Origin: Hofstenia miamia
Lineage: Eukaryota; Xenacoelomorpha; Acoela
Assembly: GCA_004352715.1 (NCBI GenBank)
Contig: SCFE01000006.1
Span: 722,360 to 786,359 of the forward strand
Reading direction: 5' to 3'
DNA length: 64,000 nucleotides
Shown in pieces: positions 1 through 10,359 of this stretch (position 1 is the stretch's first letter; each line of letters begins with the position of its first letter). A model generated the notes under the pieces. The model did no database searches. It was not told the origin of the DNA and saw only the letters and a program-made list of their open reading frames with translations. Made by a program: the position numbers and the translations under genes.

Positions 1-428
1 ATATGAATATAATTGTTCGTAATTAGCATATGCAAATGTCATTATAACAACTCAGAAGTGAATTAAAGTTGGTTATTGATGACATATATTATACAATTTG
101 AGATGGAAATTTGAAGCTCCCAATTATAGTATTTGACATGCAGCTGTTACATCTTGAAGTTACGGCAGACTGCTGTTGAAATATATTCTGCAATTCATAA
201 TAATTTCTAATTCGATATGGATGTGAATTTATAATAAATTAAATTAAACTTTCAAGTGATTAATGAGAATGTCAATTAGATATTCACTTATGTGAAATTC
301 AAATGAGGATATCTCAATATGTGCATATTCCATAACGAGGCAGTAATTTCAATAAAGACTCCACAAGCCTAAAGACCATTACTGCTATGCGATTTTATCG
401 AACTGAATATACTTTGTACGAAAATGGT
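1..428. other. AT-rich non-coding stretch
   Basis: No open frame of note, no recognisable repeat and no RNA gene seen. It leads into the LINE fragment that follows. Confidence 0.4.
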
Positions 429-906
429 GAATCTGGGTCTGTCCATGTTAATTCTTAAAATTCCTAAAAGAACTCTCTCAAGATTCTGTCCAGACCGGCC
501 ATATCGGAATATGTAACAACAACATCAGGTGTCCAACAAGAAGAATAATTGTCCTCTCTCCCTTTTTCAAATATTTCCATCAGCTATTGTTGAAGGATGT
601 GGAGATATAAGCATGCTAATGTACGCGGATGATGTAGCCATTTTTGGACGAAATATACAACAGTTTCAGTATGCTTTACAACGTCATTATGAATACCGCG
701 AAGGTAACCAAATGACCGTTAACATCTCCAAAACGAAATATATGAAATTACGTCTCGGTGATCATCTTTCCAAAAACGATAACTTCTTTTATAATGGTCA
801 CTCACTCGATTGCCTGAAGCAGTTTAGATACCTGGGTATAACGTTACAACCGACTCTGAACTTGTTTTTAGATCCTCTTTCAACAGTGCATTACAGTGAT
901 TTCTAA
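429..906 (+). pseudogene. LINE reverse transcriptase fragment
   Basis: The open frame from about 529 to 903 holds a piece of a non-LTR retrotransposon RT. A degenerate CPLS segment (usually QGCPLSP in this position) is followed about 20 residues later by the catalytic motif C, read as MYADDVAIFG (about 628-657). Further on come a KTKYMKLR-like segment and FRYLGITLQ, the usual spacing after the YADD box. The frame upstream (429-528) is RT-like but interrupted by a stop. RT motifs 0-B, the endonuclease and the 3' end are absent, so this is a truncated dead copy. The local frame after YADD resembles jockey/R1/RTE-type LINEs of arthropods and molluscs; the clade cannot be fixed from this length. 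It is not related by eye to the two other LINEs in the window. Confidence 0.75.
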
Positions 907-1757
907 GCCATCCACTTTTGCGATCACATCACAGTTGCTTTAACTTCAGCTTTACCATCTAAGCTACTTGCCCACAATATTTGTATTCTTTATCTTTTTC
1001 TTCTTCTTCTTACTATTATTATTATTATTATTAATACGTTTTTTAATGTATTCTTTACTGCAAATTATTAGGCAGTAAAACATTGGCATTTTTCAGAATA
1101 AATATTTGAATAGGTTTTGTTACAGAAATAATTCTTTAAAAAATAAAAGTTTGCTTAAATGTAGTTTTTGTGTTATTTACCAATAGTTAAGTGTTTTGTA
1201 TGCTAAAAAAAAGTATTTTTAAAATCTAAAAATGGGTTGTTGTCTATCAATCACATGAAAAAACAATCTTGCCTGTGCGGATTTTGTGTCATTTTCCTAC
1301 CTACCTCAAAATTAATGTTGAATTTGAAATTTTTGGCAAAATCTTAAGCAATGCTGCTGCACACACTTTGCTGTTGAATTTGTTTTGAAAAACATACATA
1401 TATACAAAGCTCAGAATTCTATTAAAATTAATTATTTTTCTTAATAAGATGACACTATAATATTCGTCAGTTTGATTATAAGTAAGGCGAAAAGTTAATG
1501 GAAACGTCGATAGAACAATTAAATAAGCCTAACAGAAAGCATAACTGGCGCCAAATTCTTAATTTGAAGACTTGATTCTTTTACCAGCATCGAAAATTGA
1601 TGAAATGCTTAATTAGAGATGGCTGTCAATTTAAACCCAATGTTCCGAGTTCAAGTTTTGGAATTAATTCTCCTCCAAATTATTCTCAAATGACTAATGT
1701 TTTCTTAACTAAGTTAATTGTTTTGTAATGAAACAGGAACTGTCATATTTTCATAAA

Positions 1758-1795
<38 letters not shown>

Positions 1796-3239
1796 TCATA
1801 ATTTACATAGCATTTACAGGGGCATTGAGTGAAAGCTAAATTCCTGATTAAAAACAACATGAAATTGAGTCTCGCGCTAAAAAAAAAGTTTATAGAAATA
1901 GATTTATTTTTATAAAAAATTAATACCAAACTTTTCCAACCAAGTACAAACTACAACTAATGGCTTTGTCTTAACTTTCATAAATGTCTATGATCCTCTT
2001 GAATTCAATTGCATATTTTCTATGAAACATGTATATAAAGTAAACTTATTAAATGATCTTAAGAATAAAAATTGGGAAATATTTAAAATCAATCAAATTA
2101 AAAACAATATATTTTGTATATATTGTGAAAAATATTACCCAACATTTTTTACAAATTTTTACCTTTTTGATACATTTTGAAGCTTACAAGATTTTCTTGT
2201 ATTCTTAAGCAGCTTATAAATTTGAATAAGTTCTAAGAAGTTTCATACAATTCTTAGTTTTAATAAGTGTTGATATAACAACAATATTTCAAAAAAATCT
2301 TTCACATATTAGAATCAAAATGAAATGCAATTTTACTGTATTTTGAAAATTGTGTGTATATTAGAAGTGTTTGACATTCGTATTAATGTTTTCGAACAAT
2401 TATTATGTTCGAAATTCTATTTTATGCAAAAAAGTTTATATTTTTATGCAGTCTATTACAAAACCAAATGAGACAACTGAAAGTTGAAAAATCTTGCAAA
2501 AGTATCTCTAAAGCAACCGAAAGTGATAAGCTACTCTTTATCATGGATATTACACATTATTTGGTCTTATTTAACTTAATATTTAAGTGCACCAACGGCT
2601 CTTTTAAATACTATCAGAAATTCTACTTTCTTAACAAAATTTTACAAAAGGAAATAAATTTCTCAAATTTAAGAACTACATGCCTCTGACATCTTTGTTA
2701 ACAGAGCAATTGAATTTAATAAGTAAGTCTAACTGAAACAAATAGCTATACTTTAAATAATTGGAAAGTAATTGACCACCTTTCATAAATACCAGGTTTG
2801 TCATGTGATTTGACCTATTCTAGTTTTGGTGAGTACAGCTGTAAAAATTGGTAAAAGACTTAGTACAGATGGACCTTTTAATATTAAGTTATTATTTTAA
2901 ATAAAATATTTTTGTAATTTCATTAAAAAATTTCATTCTTAGTCAAATCACTAACTTTTCATCCAACTCTATTGTAAATAAAAATCCGGTTCTAATTTTA
3001 GACCGAAAAATACATATATATATATATATATACATGTATATATACAGTGCTTTCATCGTGATCGGTTGTATTTTCAATTGCTCCAACAATATTTTGAATT
3101 GCTTGCAAACATTTTTCATTAGAGAATTTTATAACTTTGGATTATAGCAACTTCTTTTTAAATAATTTTGGTGAACCATATCCTCTCCAGCTGCCAGAAG
3201 AAGAATATTTCTGTTTCTGTTTTAACACTTGAACCGGTT
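907..3239. other. Non-coding AT-rich stretch
   Basis: Contains a short (ATT)n run near 1012-1034, a (TA)n tract at 1761-1792 and a TA/CA-rich run at about 3013-3046. Short open frames here (for example 2405-2689) have low-complexity composition, no domain and no splice context, so I call no gene. Confidence 0.4.
1761..1792. repeat. (TA)n microsatellite
   Basis: Uninterrupted TA dinucleotide repeat of about 32 bp. Confidence 0.95.
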
Positions 3240-3288
3240 CGAAAATATTTTTGCTTCAAATACAGTGAATTTCAATGATTTAATATAA

Positions 3289-3930
3289 TTGAATAAAGTT
3301 GATGCTGAAAAGGCTGTAAAATCATGCAACAAGTCTGATCTTGTTGCATTGATCCTGAAGGCTCTTGAAGACGCTCGTACAAGACCTACTTTTGATGCGT
3401 CCATAGAAGAAGTTTCCAGTAAATTGGATAAAATTGCTAAATCTGTGCCTACAGTGACGCCTCCCCCAATACAATGCCTCCAGCCAACTATGATCCAAAC
3501 TCCTTTCGAACATCGATTAGAATTCGAGGAATTTAAGAATTCCTCAACGATACGCCCTTGAAAAAAAAGATTGGAGCATTATCATGCCTGCGTAAAGGAC
3601 ATTCTCAAACATGTCGGTGCCCCAGACACTCCATTAGGCAATATTTATCGGCGAGGGTGCTTCTCAGAGAACTGCCACCGAACTATTATAGTTCAGTTAA
3701 GTTCTGAATGGGACTGTACAAAAATAATTAGTGTTTCTTCACGTCTGAAATCTTATCACACTCCTGTCTTCCTATTTCGCGATTTATCTCCTTCTGATCT
3801 AGAACTTCAGTCCAACATGCTCCGTGTTCGTCGTGGGTTTCTCAAAACTGGAGCTAATCCTTCCCATTTAAAAATTCGATCCGAATGTATTTTTCTCCAT
3901 TTCTCTCTGCCATCGTTAATCCACCTACAC
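3289..3930 (+). pseudogene. LINE ORF1 remnant
   Basis: Two consecutive frames (3289-3558 and 3571-3930) look like the nucleic-acid-binding ORF1 product of the LINE. The first has a helical, Lys/Glu-rich start (residues about 1-55), then a proline-rich linker (TVTPPPIQ). The second has an RTIIVQLSSEWD strand, followed about 30 residues later by LFRDLSP and MLRVRRGFL, which resembles the RRM-like fold and basic tail seen in LINE ORF1 proteins. A stop at about 3559-3561 separates them. The role by family is binding of the element RNA. Identification rests on position upstream of the endonuclease plus this general pattern. Confidence 0.55.
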
Positions 3931-4558
3931 TAATTTGTGTTAGTGAAACCTGGCTGGATGATTTTATTCCTGACTCTTCTATTTTTCTCTCTTCTTCTTT
4001 TACTTGCACGAACAGATATATCTATCAACTGCCATATAGGTACGTAAATTGCTGTCAATTCCTTGAGTAATTTTGACTTTATTACATCTCACATTTCCTT
4101 TAACTTTTGTTCAACCTTTACATTTTATTCTTCTTCTTTTAGCTTCTTAGTAATCTGTCTATATAATCCCTCCTCAACTAATCAGTTTCCGCAACAAACT
4201 TTCTTCTTTATTCTCAATGATTTCAAAAATTTTAAATAACTATAAGAATTTTAACTCTTCGAATGGCTTTCTCGACCCTAATATTTTTATTACTGGTGAT
4301 TCCAACTTACCCCATGCTGACTGGTCTGCTTCTTTCTCAACAGATCAACATGAACTTGAGCTTATGAACTATTTTTACGATAATAATCTCTCTCAATTTG
4401 ATTTCTTTCCAACTCATTCATCTGGCAATGTGCTTGACTTATTTTTTTCTAATGAATCTAACCTTTCCAAAAATATACTGAACTCCGCGGTCTTCTTTTC
4501 TGATCATTTCTTTTTTACTGCCACTACACATTTTAATTCAACTTTTCATAGGCCTTAA
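3885..4558 (+). pseudogene. APE-type endonuclease domain of the LINE (broken)
   Basis: ICVSETWLDDFI (about 3930-3965) is the E-T-W box of AP-like LINE endonucleases. ITGDSNLPHADW at about 4290-4325 is the GDFN box, with N to S beside Asp. THSSGNVLDLFF (about 4410-4445) and SDHFFF (about 4498-4515) are the downstream LDL and SDH catalytic boxes. The two halves lie in different frames with at least one stop between them (about 4068-4216). In the family this domain nicks the target DNA to prime reverse transcription. Here it is non-functional. Confidence 0.85.
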
Positions 4559-4699
4559 AATTCAACTTATTCCTATTCTAACGCCAATTATACTTCATTA
4601 AATACATATCTTCGACGTTCACTTATAATTGATCCTTTAGAAACTCACCAACCTGATGACTTTATCTCTAATCTTCATTGTGAAATTTCACATGCCCGG

Positions 4700-6300
4700 T
4701 TGTTCTTTATTCCATGTAAGAGCAAAAGAAGACAATCTCTTCCATTCTTTTATTCTTCTCAATCTGTTAATCTTGCTAATAAACTTAGGTTTCTAAGAAG
4801 TCTAAGTATTTATCCCACTGGCGAATCATTTCTTCTAACTAAAATATCTGATGCACATTTAGCACTTTCTAATTCTATTGAACTAGAAAAGATCTGCTTT
4901 CTAAGGAAGTTCAGCGATAAATCTTCTATTAGCTCCACGCATTCTCTCATTAAAAGTTTATCTAACACTAACAAATTCCCGTCAACCTTAGAATTTAATG
5001 AAAATCTAGCTTTACACTTGTTAACCTTTTTAATGACCATTTTATTTCTGTATTTTCACCTGCCTCTCACTATGATATTTCTAGTAATAATGATACATGT
5101 TCTTACAATTTAACTGAAATAATCCTTTCATCGTTTACACCTCATTCTATTTACAAACTTTTAACTTCCAATAAATCTCATTCAATTCCTCTCGATGTTT
5201 TCCCTCCTATTCTGTTGAAAAAACAATTATTCCTCAATTGCTGATGCTCTATTCTGCTTATTCCGTTCTTTCATAATTACTTCAAAATTTTTCCTTAGAA
5301 TGGAAAAAAGCTATAGTTGTATCAGTATAAAAATCAGGTAAGCATCTTTCTACGCGACTTTGCTTTTCCTATAGACCTATATACCTTCTTTCACATTTTT
5401 CACTAATATTTGAATAAATAGTTTTCAGAGCTATTTATCCTGTCATTCGTCATCTAATTTCTCCGCATCAATTTGGATTGCTTCATCGTAAGTCAACAAC
5501 TTTATCTTTACTTAAATTTCTTGATTATCACTATGATTGAAGTCTACCCCATTATACTATCTATCTCGATTTTAAAAAAGCATTTGATGAGGTCTCTTCC
5601 TCTACTTTATTATCTAAATTATCTGATTTTGGATTTGACTCTTATTTTTTTATCACTAATTGCTAGTTATCTCTCTTGCCGAACTCAATTTTTTCGTGTC
5701 AATTCAGTTCTTTCATCAGAGCTACCTGTAACATCCGGAGTTCGACAAGGATCTATTTTAGGTCCTTTATTTTTCCTCATCTTTATAAATGATTTTGTAC
5801 CTTATCAATCTCTTCAAACAGATTGTATGCTATATACTGATGATACTAGAATTTTCTCTATTTCTCTCAATTGTCTTCAATCTTTTTGTGAATATGATTC
5901 AGATTGGTCACAATCAATTAGTATACCTTTTAATCTACCCAAATCTAAAAGGCTTTTTATTACGTCCTGTCGTTTACCTCCACCCTCTTCACGTTCAATG
6001 AAAAATTTCTTTACTTCTATAAAATCTGAAGTTAAAGATCTCGGCATCATTATTTCCAAATCATTAACCTGGATTCAACACATTCTTTCTAAAATTAAAA
6101 AAATCTCATCTAAATTTTTCTTCCTTAGAACAAATGTCCCAATTTCTACATTTTCTCACACTAAGTTAATTATCTTTAATTCTTACTGTTTATCTTCTCT
6201 GTTATATGGATCTCAATGTTGCAGGTAATGCTTCTTTGGTAGCAAAGATAGATCGTATTATTTACTGTGCTCTTCGTTGGATTTTTCGCTCAAATAAACC
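4700..6300 (+). pseudogene. LINE reverse transcriptase (broken)
   Basis: The thumb-proximal linker (4700-5113) and then the RT proper can be followed across frames. RT landmarks: a KSGKHLS / SYRPI segment at about 5330-5380 (stops inside), HQFGLLHRKST at about 5467-5500, DFKKAFDEV (motif A) at about 5570-5595, SGVRQGSILGPLFF (motif B) at about 5736-5778, and motif C read as YTDDTRIFS at about 5833-5860. The last has Thr in place of the usual Ala of YADD. A conserved DLGIIIS segment follows at about 6034-6060. At least three stops or shifts occur before 5700. The polymerase is dead, and the Y-T-D-D change may be decay or a clade variant. Confidence 0.85.
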
Positions 6301-6620
6301 ATATCTCTCACTCTTTAAAATGCTAATCTCTTTCCTATCTATATTTATCTTAAATATCTTGATCTATTGTTACTAAACAAACTTCTTTTAGGATACTATG
6401 ACTTTGATGTCTACGACTTTCTATTTTTCTCCTCTGAAATATCAAACTCTCACTCTTCTTCAACTGTCAAATATCTTGTACCCAAAATTCGCAAAACAAA
6501 TTCGTCTAATAATTTCTTCTACCGTATCATACCTCTTGGTAATTTTATCATAATAGATCCTGATCTATTTATTTTTTTAAAGACTTTACTTCCTAAAAAA
6601 AGTTACAAATAAATAAAAAT

Positions 6621-7491
6621 AATGTACAAAATAAATAAGAATTCCTTTCTTTAAAAAAAGAGCAATTGCATATAAGATGAAAAGAACAACGATTAGTAAT
6701 GATGTAATATTTCGAGAAATGATTTTAATGCTTTCGAAACTTTTTTTTGGACAATCGAATAGATCAATCTCAGTATGGTCCTCCCACAAAAAATTCAAGT
6801 CTGCACTATTCATTTTCTGCCCGAATCAATGTCAAAATATGGTATCTTCTCAAAATGTTCTCAGTTTCCTTTCTGTAATTGTCAAGCCCGCACCCTGCCT
6901 TCTTAGTTTTGTAAATACTACATTTTTCTCTGTAAAAGCCAAAATTGGTATAAATCATTCATTATTATTATTATTTATAATATATATATACTATATATAT
7001 ATATATATATATTAATTAATTTAAGTAAACTATATTTATTAGTGTGAAAAGATTTGATTTGAGTCCTTAAAGTAAGTTTTGCTTGTGTTTTATGCATTGT
7101 TCATTTATATAACTATTTGCCTATATTTATGCACAGTCATTGATTAATCAATACAATAGCGGACTGTCTTCATGTGGGTGATCATATGTGATTAAACTAA
7201 TTACAGAGTACATAGAAACATAGCCTATTCTTAGTAGTTTTCAATTTTCCAAGTAATTCGTAAAAACTGAATAACACTAAAAAAACCTTATAAATACTGA
7301 ATTGAAAGTAACAAACTTGAGTTTAGTAAAGGCATTTCTTATCATACACTTTCTTACTGCCTCCATTTTCTAAAAATTAGCTACATTAAAATCGAGTAAC
7401 CCAGAACGCGATTGTTAATATTTCCTAAATTTCACTCTAAGAAACATTACGATCTATTGTAGGGTTAAACAACTGTTTGATTATATATACA

Positions 7492-7495
<4 letters not shown>
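6621..7495. other. Non-coding stretch with microsatellites
   Basis: A-rich tail of the LINE, then an ATT run at about 6960-6977 followed by a (TA)n tract at 6978-7011. No gene seen. Confidence 0.4.
6978..7011. repeat. (TA)n microsatellite
   Basis: Compound ATT then TA repeat with one ACT interruption. Confidence 0.9.
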
Positions 7496-7522
<27 letters not shown>

Positions 7523-7654
7523 TCTACTGCTTCCGCCACTTCTGTCACAACGTCAATCACTTCATCTCTCCTTTGCTTAGCCTGTTCAACTCTCTTTTTC
7601 CCCTTACNNNNNNNNNNNNNNNNNNNNNNNNNNNNNNNNNATATATATATATAT
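7496..7654. repeat. (TA)n tracts around a 33-bp gap, with duplicated flank
   Basis: TA runs at 7496-7521 and 7641-7654. The approximately 85 bp following the first TA run (7522-7607) reappear exactly after the second one (from 7656). An N gap lies at 7608-7640. This looks like a contig end and its overlap left unmerged, or a slipped TA tract. Confidence 0.85.
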
Positions 7655-7655
7655 A

Positions 7656-7925
7656 TTACTGCTTCCGCCACTTCTGTCACAACGTCAATCACTTCATCTC
7701 TCCTTTGCTTAGCCTGTTCAACTCTCTTTTTCCCCTTACTCTCAACCAAATGCAATTTTCGCATTTGTCCTGCAAGCGTCTGCTCTGTAACTTCCAATCC
7801 TATTCCTGCCTTCCTCCATTCTTCCAACATTCTCTTCCTGTAACCAATCTCATTTGGCTTGTTTCTACTGTAACACTCCAGTGCTGTTCTGTTCTGCTCA
7901 TCTGTCCACTTGTGCCGTTGTCCAT
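7656..7925 (-). pseudogene. N-terminal Myb/SANT-like segment of a second REL-LINE copy
   Basis: On the minus strand an open frame starts with HKWTDEQNRTALECY (about 7915-7871), then NEIGYRKRMLEEW and EVTEQTLAGQMRKLHL, and ends in a Glu/Ala/Val-rich tail that runs into the TA tract. The KWT.E...LECY pattern with a following GYRKRM and TEQ.LA.Q is a putative DNA-binding N-terminus in REL-type LINEs. In the neighbouring long copy (7926-11791) this part is missing. The segment lies downstream of that copy's C-terminus, in the same orientation, so it is the start of another copy joined head to tail, or a rearranged piece of the same one. The RVEQAKQ..DEVIDV string is shared by this segment and the start of the long copy (about 11740-11785), which ties them to one family. 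Confidence 0.7.
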
Positions 7926-8056
7926 TGGTTTTGGTACTCCCAACTCTTCCAAGTATCTCTTATGCTTCTTACTGCTCATAGCATTCCATTAATTACCGGG
8001 ACTACTTCAACCTTCTTTAACTTCCACAGCCCTGCTATTTCCTTTGCCAATTCCCT

Positions 8057-9338
8057 TTACTTGTCTATCTTCTCTTTCTCCTTGCTTTCTACATTCCTGT
8101 CCTTTGGTACTGCTATGTCTATCACTGTTCCTAATCTTTTCTCTTTCTCTACCACTACTATGTCTGGCCTCCGTGCTTCTATCACTTTGCTCGTCTGTAT
8201 GTTGAAGTCCCACAGTATCTTAACCTTCTCATTTTCTATGACGCCCTGTGGCTTGTGCTCATACCACTTGCCTCCTGCTTCTAACCCATGCTGCCTGCTC
8301 AAACTCCAGTGTACCATTCTTCCCACCTTGTCGTGCCTGAACTTATACTCATTCTGTGCCAACTTCTCACACCCTGCTATCAGATGATCTACTGTCTCCG
8401 CCTCTTTCTTACATAGCCTACACTTATCACTTACTTCTACTCTTCTGTCTATATTCTTCTTCACCCAGTTTGTTCTTATTGCTTGCTCCTGTGCTGCCAT
8501 TATTAGTGCTTCTGTTTCTCTCTTCAGTCCTGCCTTCTTTAACCACTTGTTGCTCTCTTCTCTATCACACTTTTCTGTGTTCCTCCAGTATTCTCCATGC
8601 ATTGCCTTCTGCCTATACCTTGTTTGTCTCTCTGATTCCATCCTACTCTGGTATATCTTCTTTCCTTCACTCTCAGTTCTTATCTTCTTTAACTCCTTAG
8701 TGACCTCTAGTAGGGACCCCTTAGGTTGCTCTTCTACATATTCCTTTAGCCCTAGTGCTTCTGCTTCTACAGTCTCCTCCACACTTAGCAGCCCTTTCCC
8801 TCCCTTATGCCTTGCCATGTACAGCCTATCTACATCTCCATTGAGGTTGAATGCTCTCTCTGCTGCTAGTATCTTCCTTGTCTCCCTGTCTAATTCCCTC
8901 AGTTCATTCTTATTCCACCTAACTATTCCTGCCGAATATCTCAACACTGGTATCGCCCACGTATTAATTGCCTTTATGCTGTTCTGCCCATTCAATGCTG
9001 ACTTCTGTAGTACCTTCCTTACTCTCCTCTTGTACTCTTTCCTTAGCCTCATCTTCATTTCCACGTGATCTGTTCTGTCCTTCTCTATTACTCCTAAGTA
9101 CTTGTACCCCTCCTTGACTTCCTCAATCTTATCCCCACTGCTTGTCCTCAAGCCCTCCCCATCCACACACTTGCCTCTAGTCATTGTCACTGCTGCACAC
9201 TTTCCTAATCCAAACTCCAACCCTGAATCTCTGCTTGCCTTCTCCAATGTCTCCACTTGCTTCTGCAACATCTTCCTTGAACTAGCATACATCTTCAGGT
9301 CGTCCATGTACCACAGGTGACTCACTGCTCTACCATTC
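8057..9338 (-). pseudogene. REL-LINE RT motif C, zinc knuckle and REL endonuclease
   Basis: Open minus-strand frame of 422 codons. RT motif C reads WYMDDLKMYAS at residues about 6-16 (the usual form of this clade is FYMDDLK). GKCAAVTMTRGK and GYKYLGVIE follow, then a thumb and linker region. The zinc knuckle CRLCKKEAETVDHLIAGC is at residues about 302-319. The REL core PDIVVVEKEKRL....IDIAVP is at about 386-407 and gives the PD-X14-D arrangement of catalytic acidic residues. EKIDK then ends at a TAA exactly where relatives continue with a Tyr. In-frame family-like sequence (LAKEIAGLW, VEVVPVING) continues past the stop, so the stop is a lesion. The REL domain nicks the target site in R2-type elements. 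Confidence 0.92.
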
Positions 9339-10338
9339 NNNNNNNNNNNNNNNNNNNNNNNNNNNNNNNNNNNNNNNNNNNNNNNNNNNNNNNNNNNNNN
9401 NNNNNNNNNNNNNNNNNNNNNNNNNNNNNNNNNNNNNNNNNNNNNNNNNNNNNNNNNNNNNNNNNNNNNNNNNNNNNNNNNNNNNNNNNNNNNNNNNNNN
9501 NNNNNNNNNNNNNNNNNNNNNNNNNNNNNNNNNNNNNNNNNNNNNNNNNNNNNNNNNNNNNNNNNNNNNNNNNNNNNNNNNNNNNNNNNNNNNNNNNNNN
9601 NNNNNNNNNNNNNNNNNNNNNNNNNNNNNNNNNNNNNNNNNNNNNNNNNNNNNNNNNNNNNNNNNNNNNNNNNNNNNNNNNNNNNNNNNNNNNNNNNNNN
9701 NNNNNNNNNNNNNNNNNNNNNNNNNNNNNNNNNNNNNNNNNNNNNNNNNNNNNNNNNNNNNNNNNNNNNNNNNNNNNNNNNNNNNNNNNNNNNNNNNNNN
9801 NNNNNNNNNNNNNNNNNNNNNNNNNNNNNNNNNNNNNNNNNNNNNNNNNNNNNNNNNNNNNNNNNNNNNNNNNNNNNNNNNNNNNNNNNNNNNNNNNNNN
9901 NNNNNNNNNNNNNNNNNNNNNNNNNNNNNNNNNNNNNNNNNNNNNNNNNNNNNNNNNNNNNNNNNNNNNNNNNNNNNNNNNNNNNNNNNNNNNNNNNNNN
10001 NNNNNNNNNNNNNNNNNNNNNNNNNNNNNNNNNNNNNNNNNNNNNNNNNNNNNNNNNNNNNNNNNNNNNNNNNNNNNNNNNNNNNNNNNNNNNNNNNNNN
10101 NNNNNNNNNNNNNNNNNNNNNNNNNNNNNNNNNNNNNNNNNNNNNNNNNNNNNNNNNNNNNNNNNNNNNNNNNNNNNNNNNNNNNNNNNNNNNNNNNNNN
10201 NNNNNNNNNNNNNNNNNNNNNNNNNNNNNNNNNNNNNNNNNNNNNNNNNNNNNNNNNNNNNNNNNNNNNNNNNNNNNNNNNNNNNNNNNNNNNNNNNNNN
10301 NNNNNNNNNNNNNNNNNNNNNNNNNNNNNNNNNNNNNN
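9339..10338. other. Assembly gap (1000 N)
   Basis: Exactly 1000 N, a nominal-size scaffold gap. From the flanks it should contain RT motif B and part of the palm of the REL-LINE (about 250 bp expected), plus whatever else lies there. Confidence 0.95.
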
Positions 10339-10359
10339 TACCCTATGCCTGTCTCCTTT

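Larger units (their letters stand above)
3240..6620 (+). mobile_element. Degenerate LINE: ORF1, APE endonuclease, RT
   Basis: A nearly complete non-LTR retrotransposon lies on the plus strand, with ORF1, AP-type endonuclease and reverse transcriptase in the expected order, all broken by stops and frameshifts. Its 3' end runs into an A-rich stretch at about 6600-6640. Domain order (separate ORF1, then APE, then RT) and the SGVRQGSILGPL and LDFKKAFDEV boxes fit the CR1/L2/jockey group. Expected length for such elements is 3.5-5 kb, so about 3.4 kb means only the 5' UTR and parts of the EN-RT linker are missing or unrecognisable. The many independent lesions show that it is old and immobile. Exact clade is uncertain. 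Confidence 0.85.

Noticed and set aside
7477-7992. Plus-strand open frame opposite the REL-LINE
   Set aside because: Shadow of the minus-strand LINE coding sequence; Ser/Leu/Cys-rich translation typical of antisense frames. The same applies to the plus-strand frames over 7854-9320 and 10662-11920.
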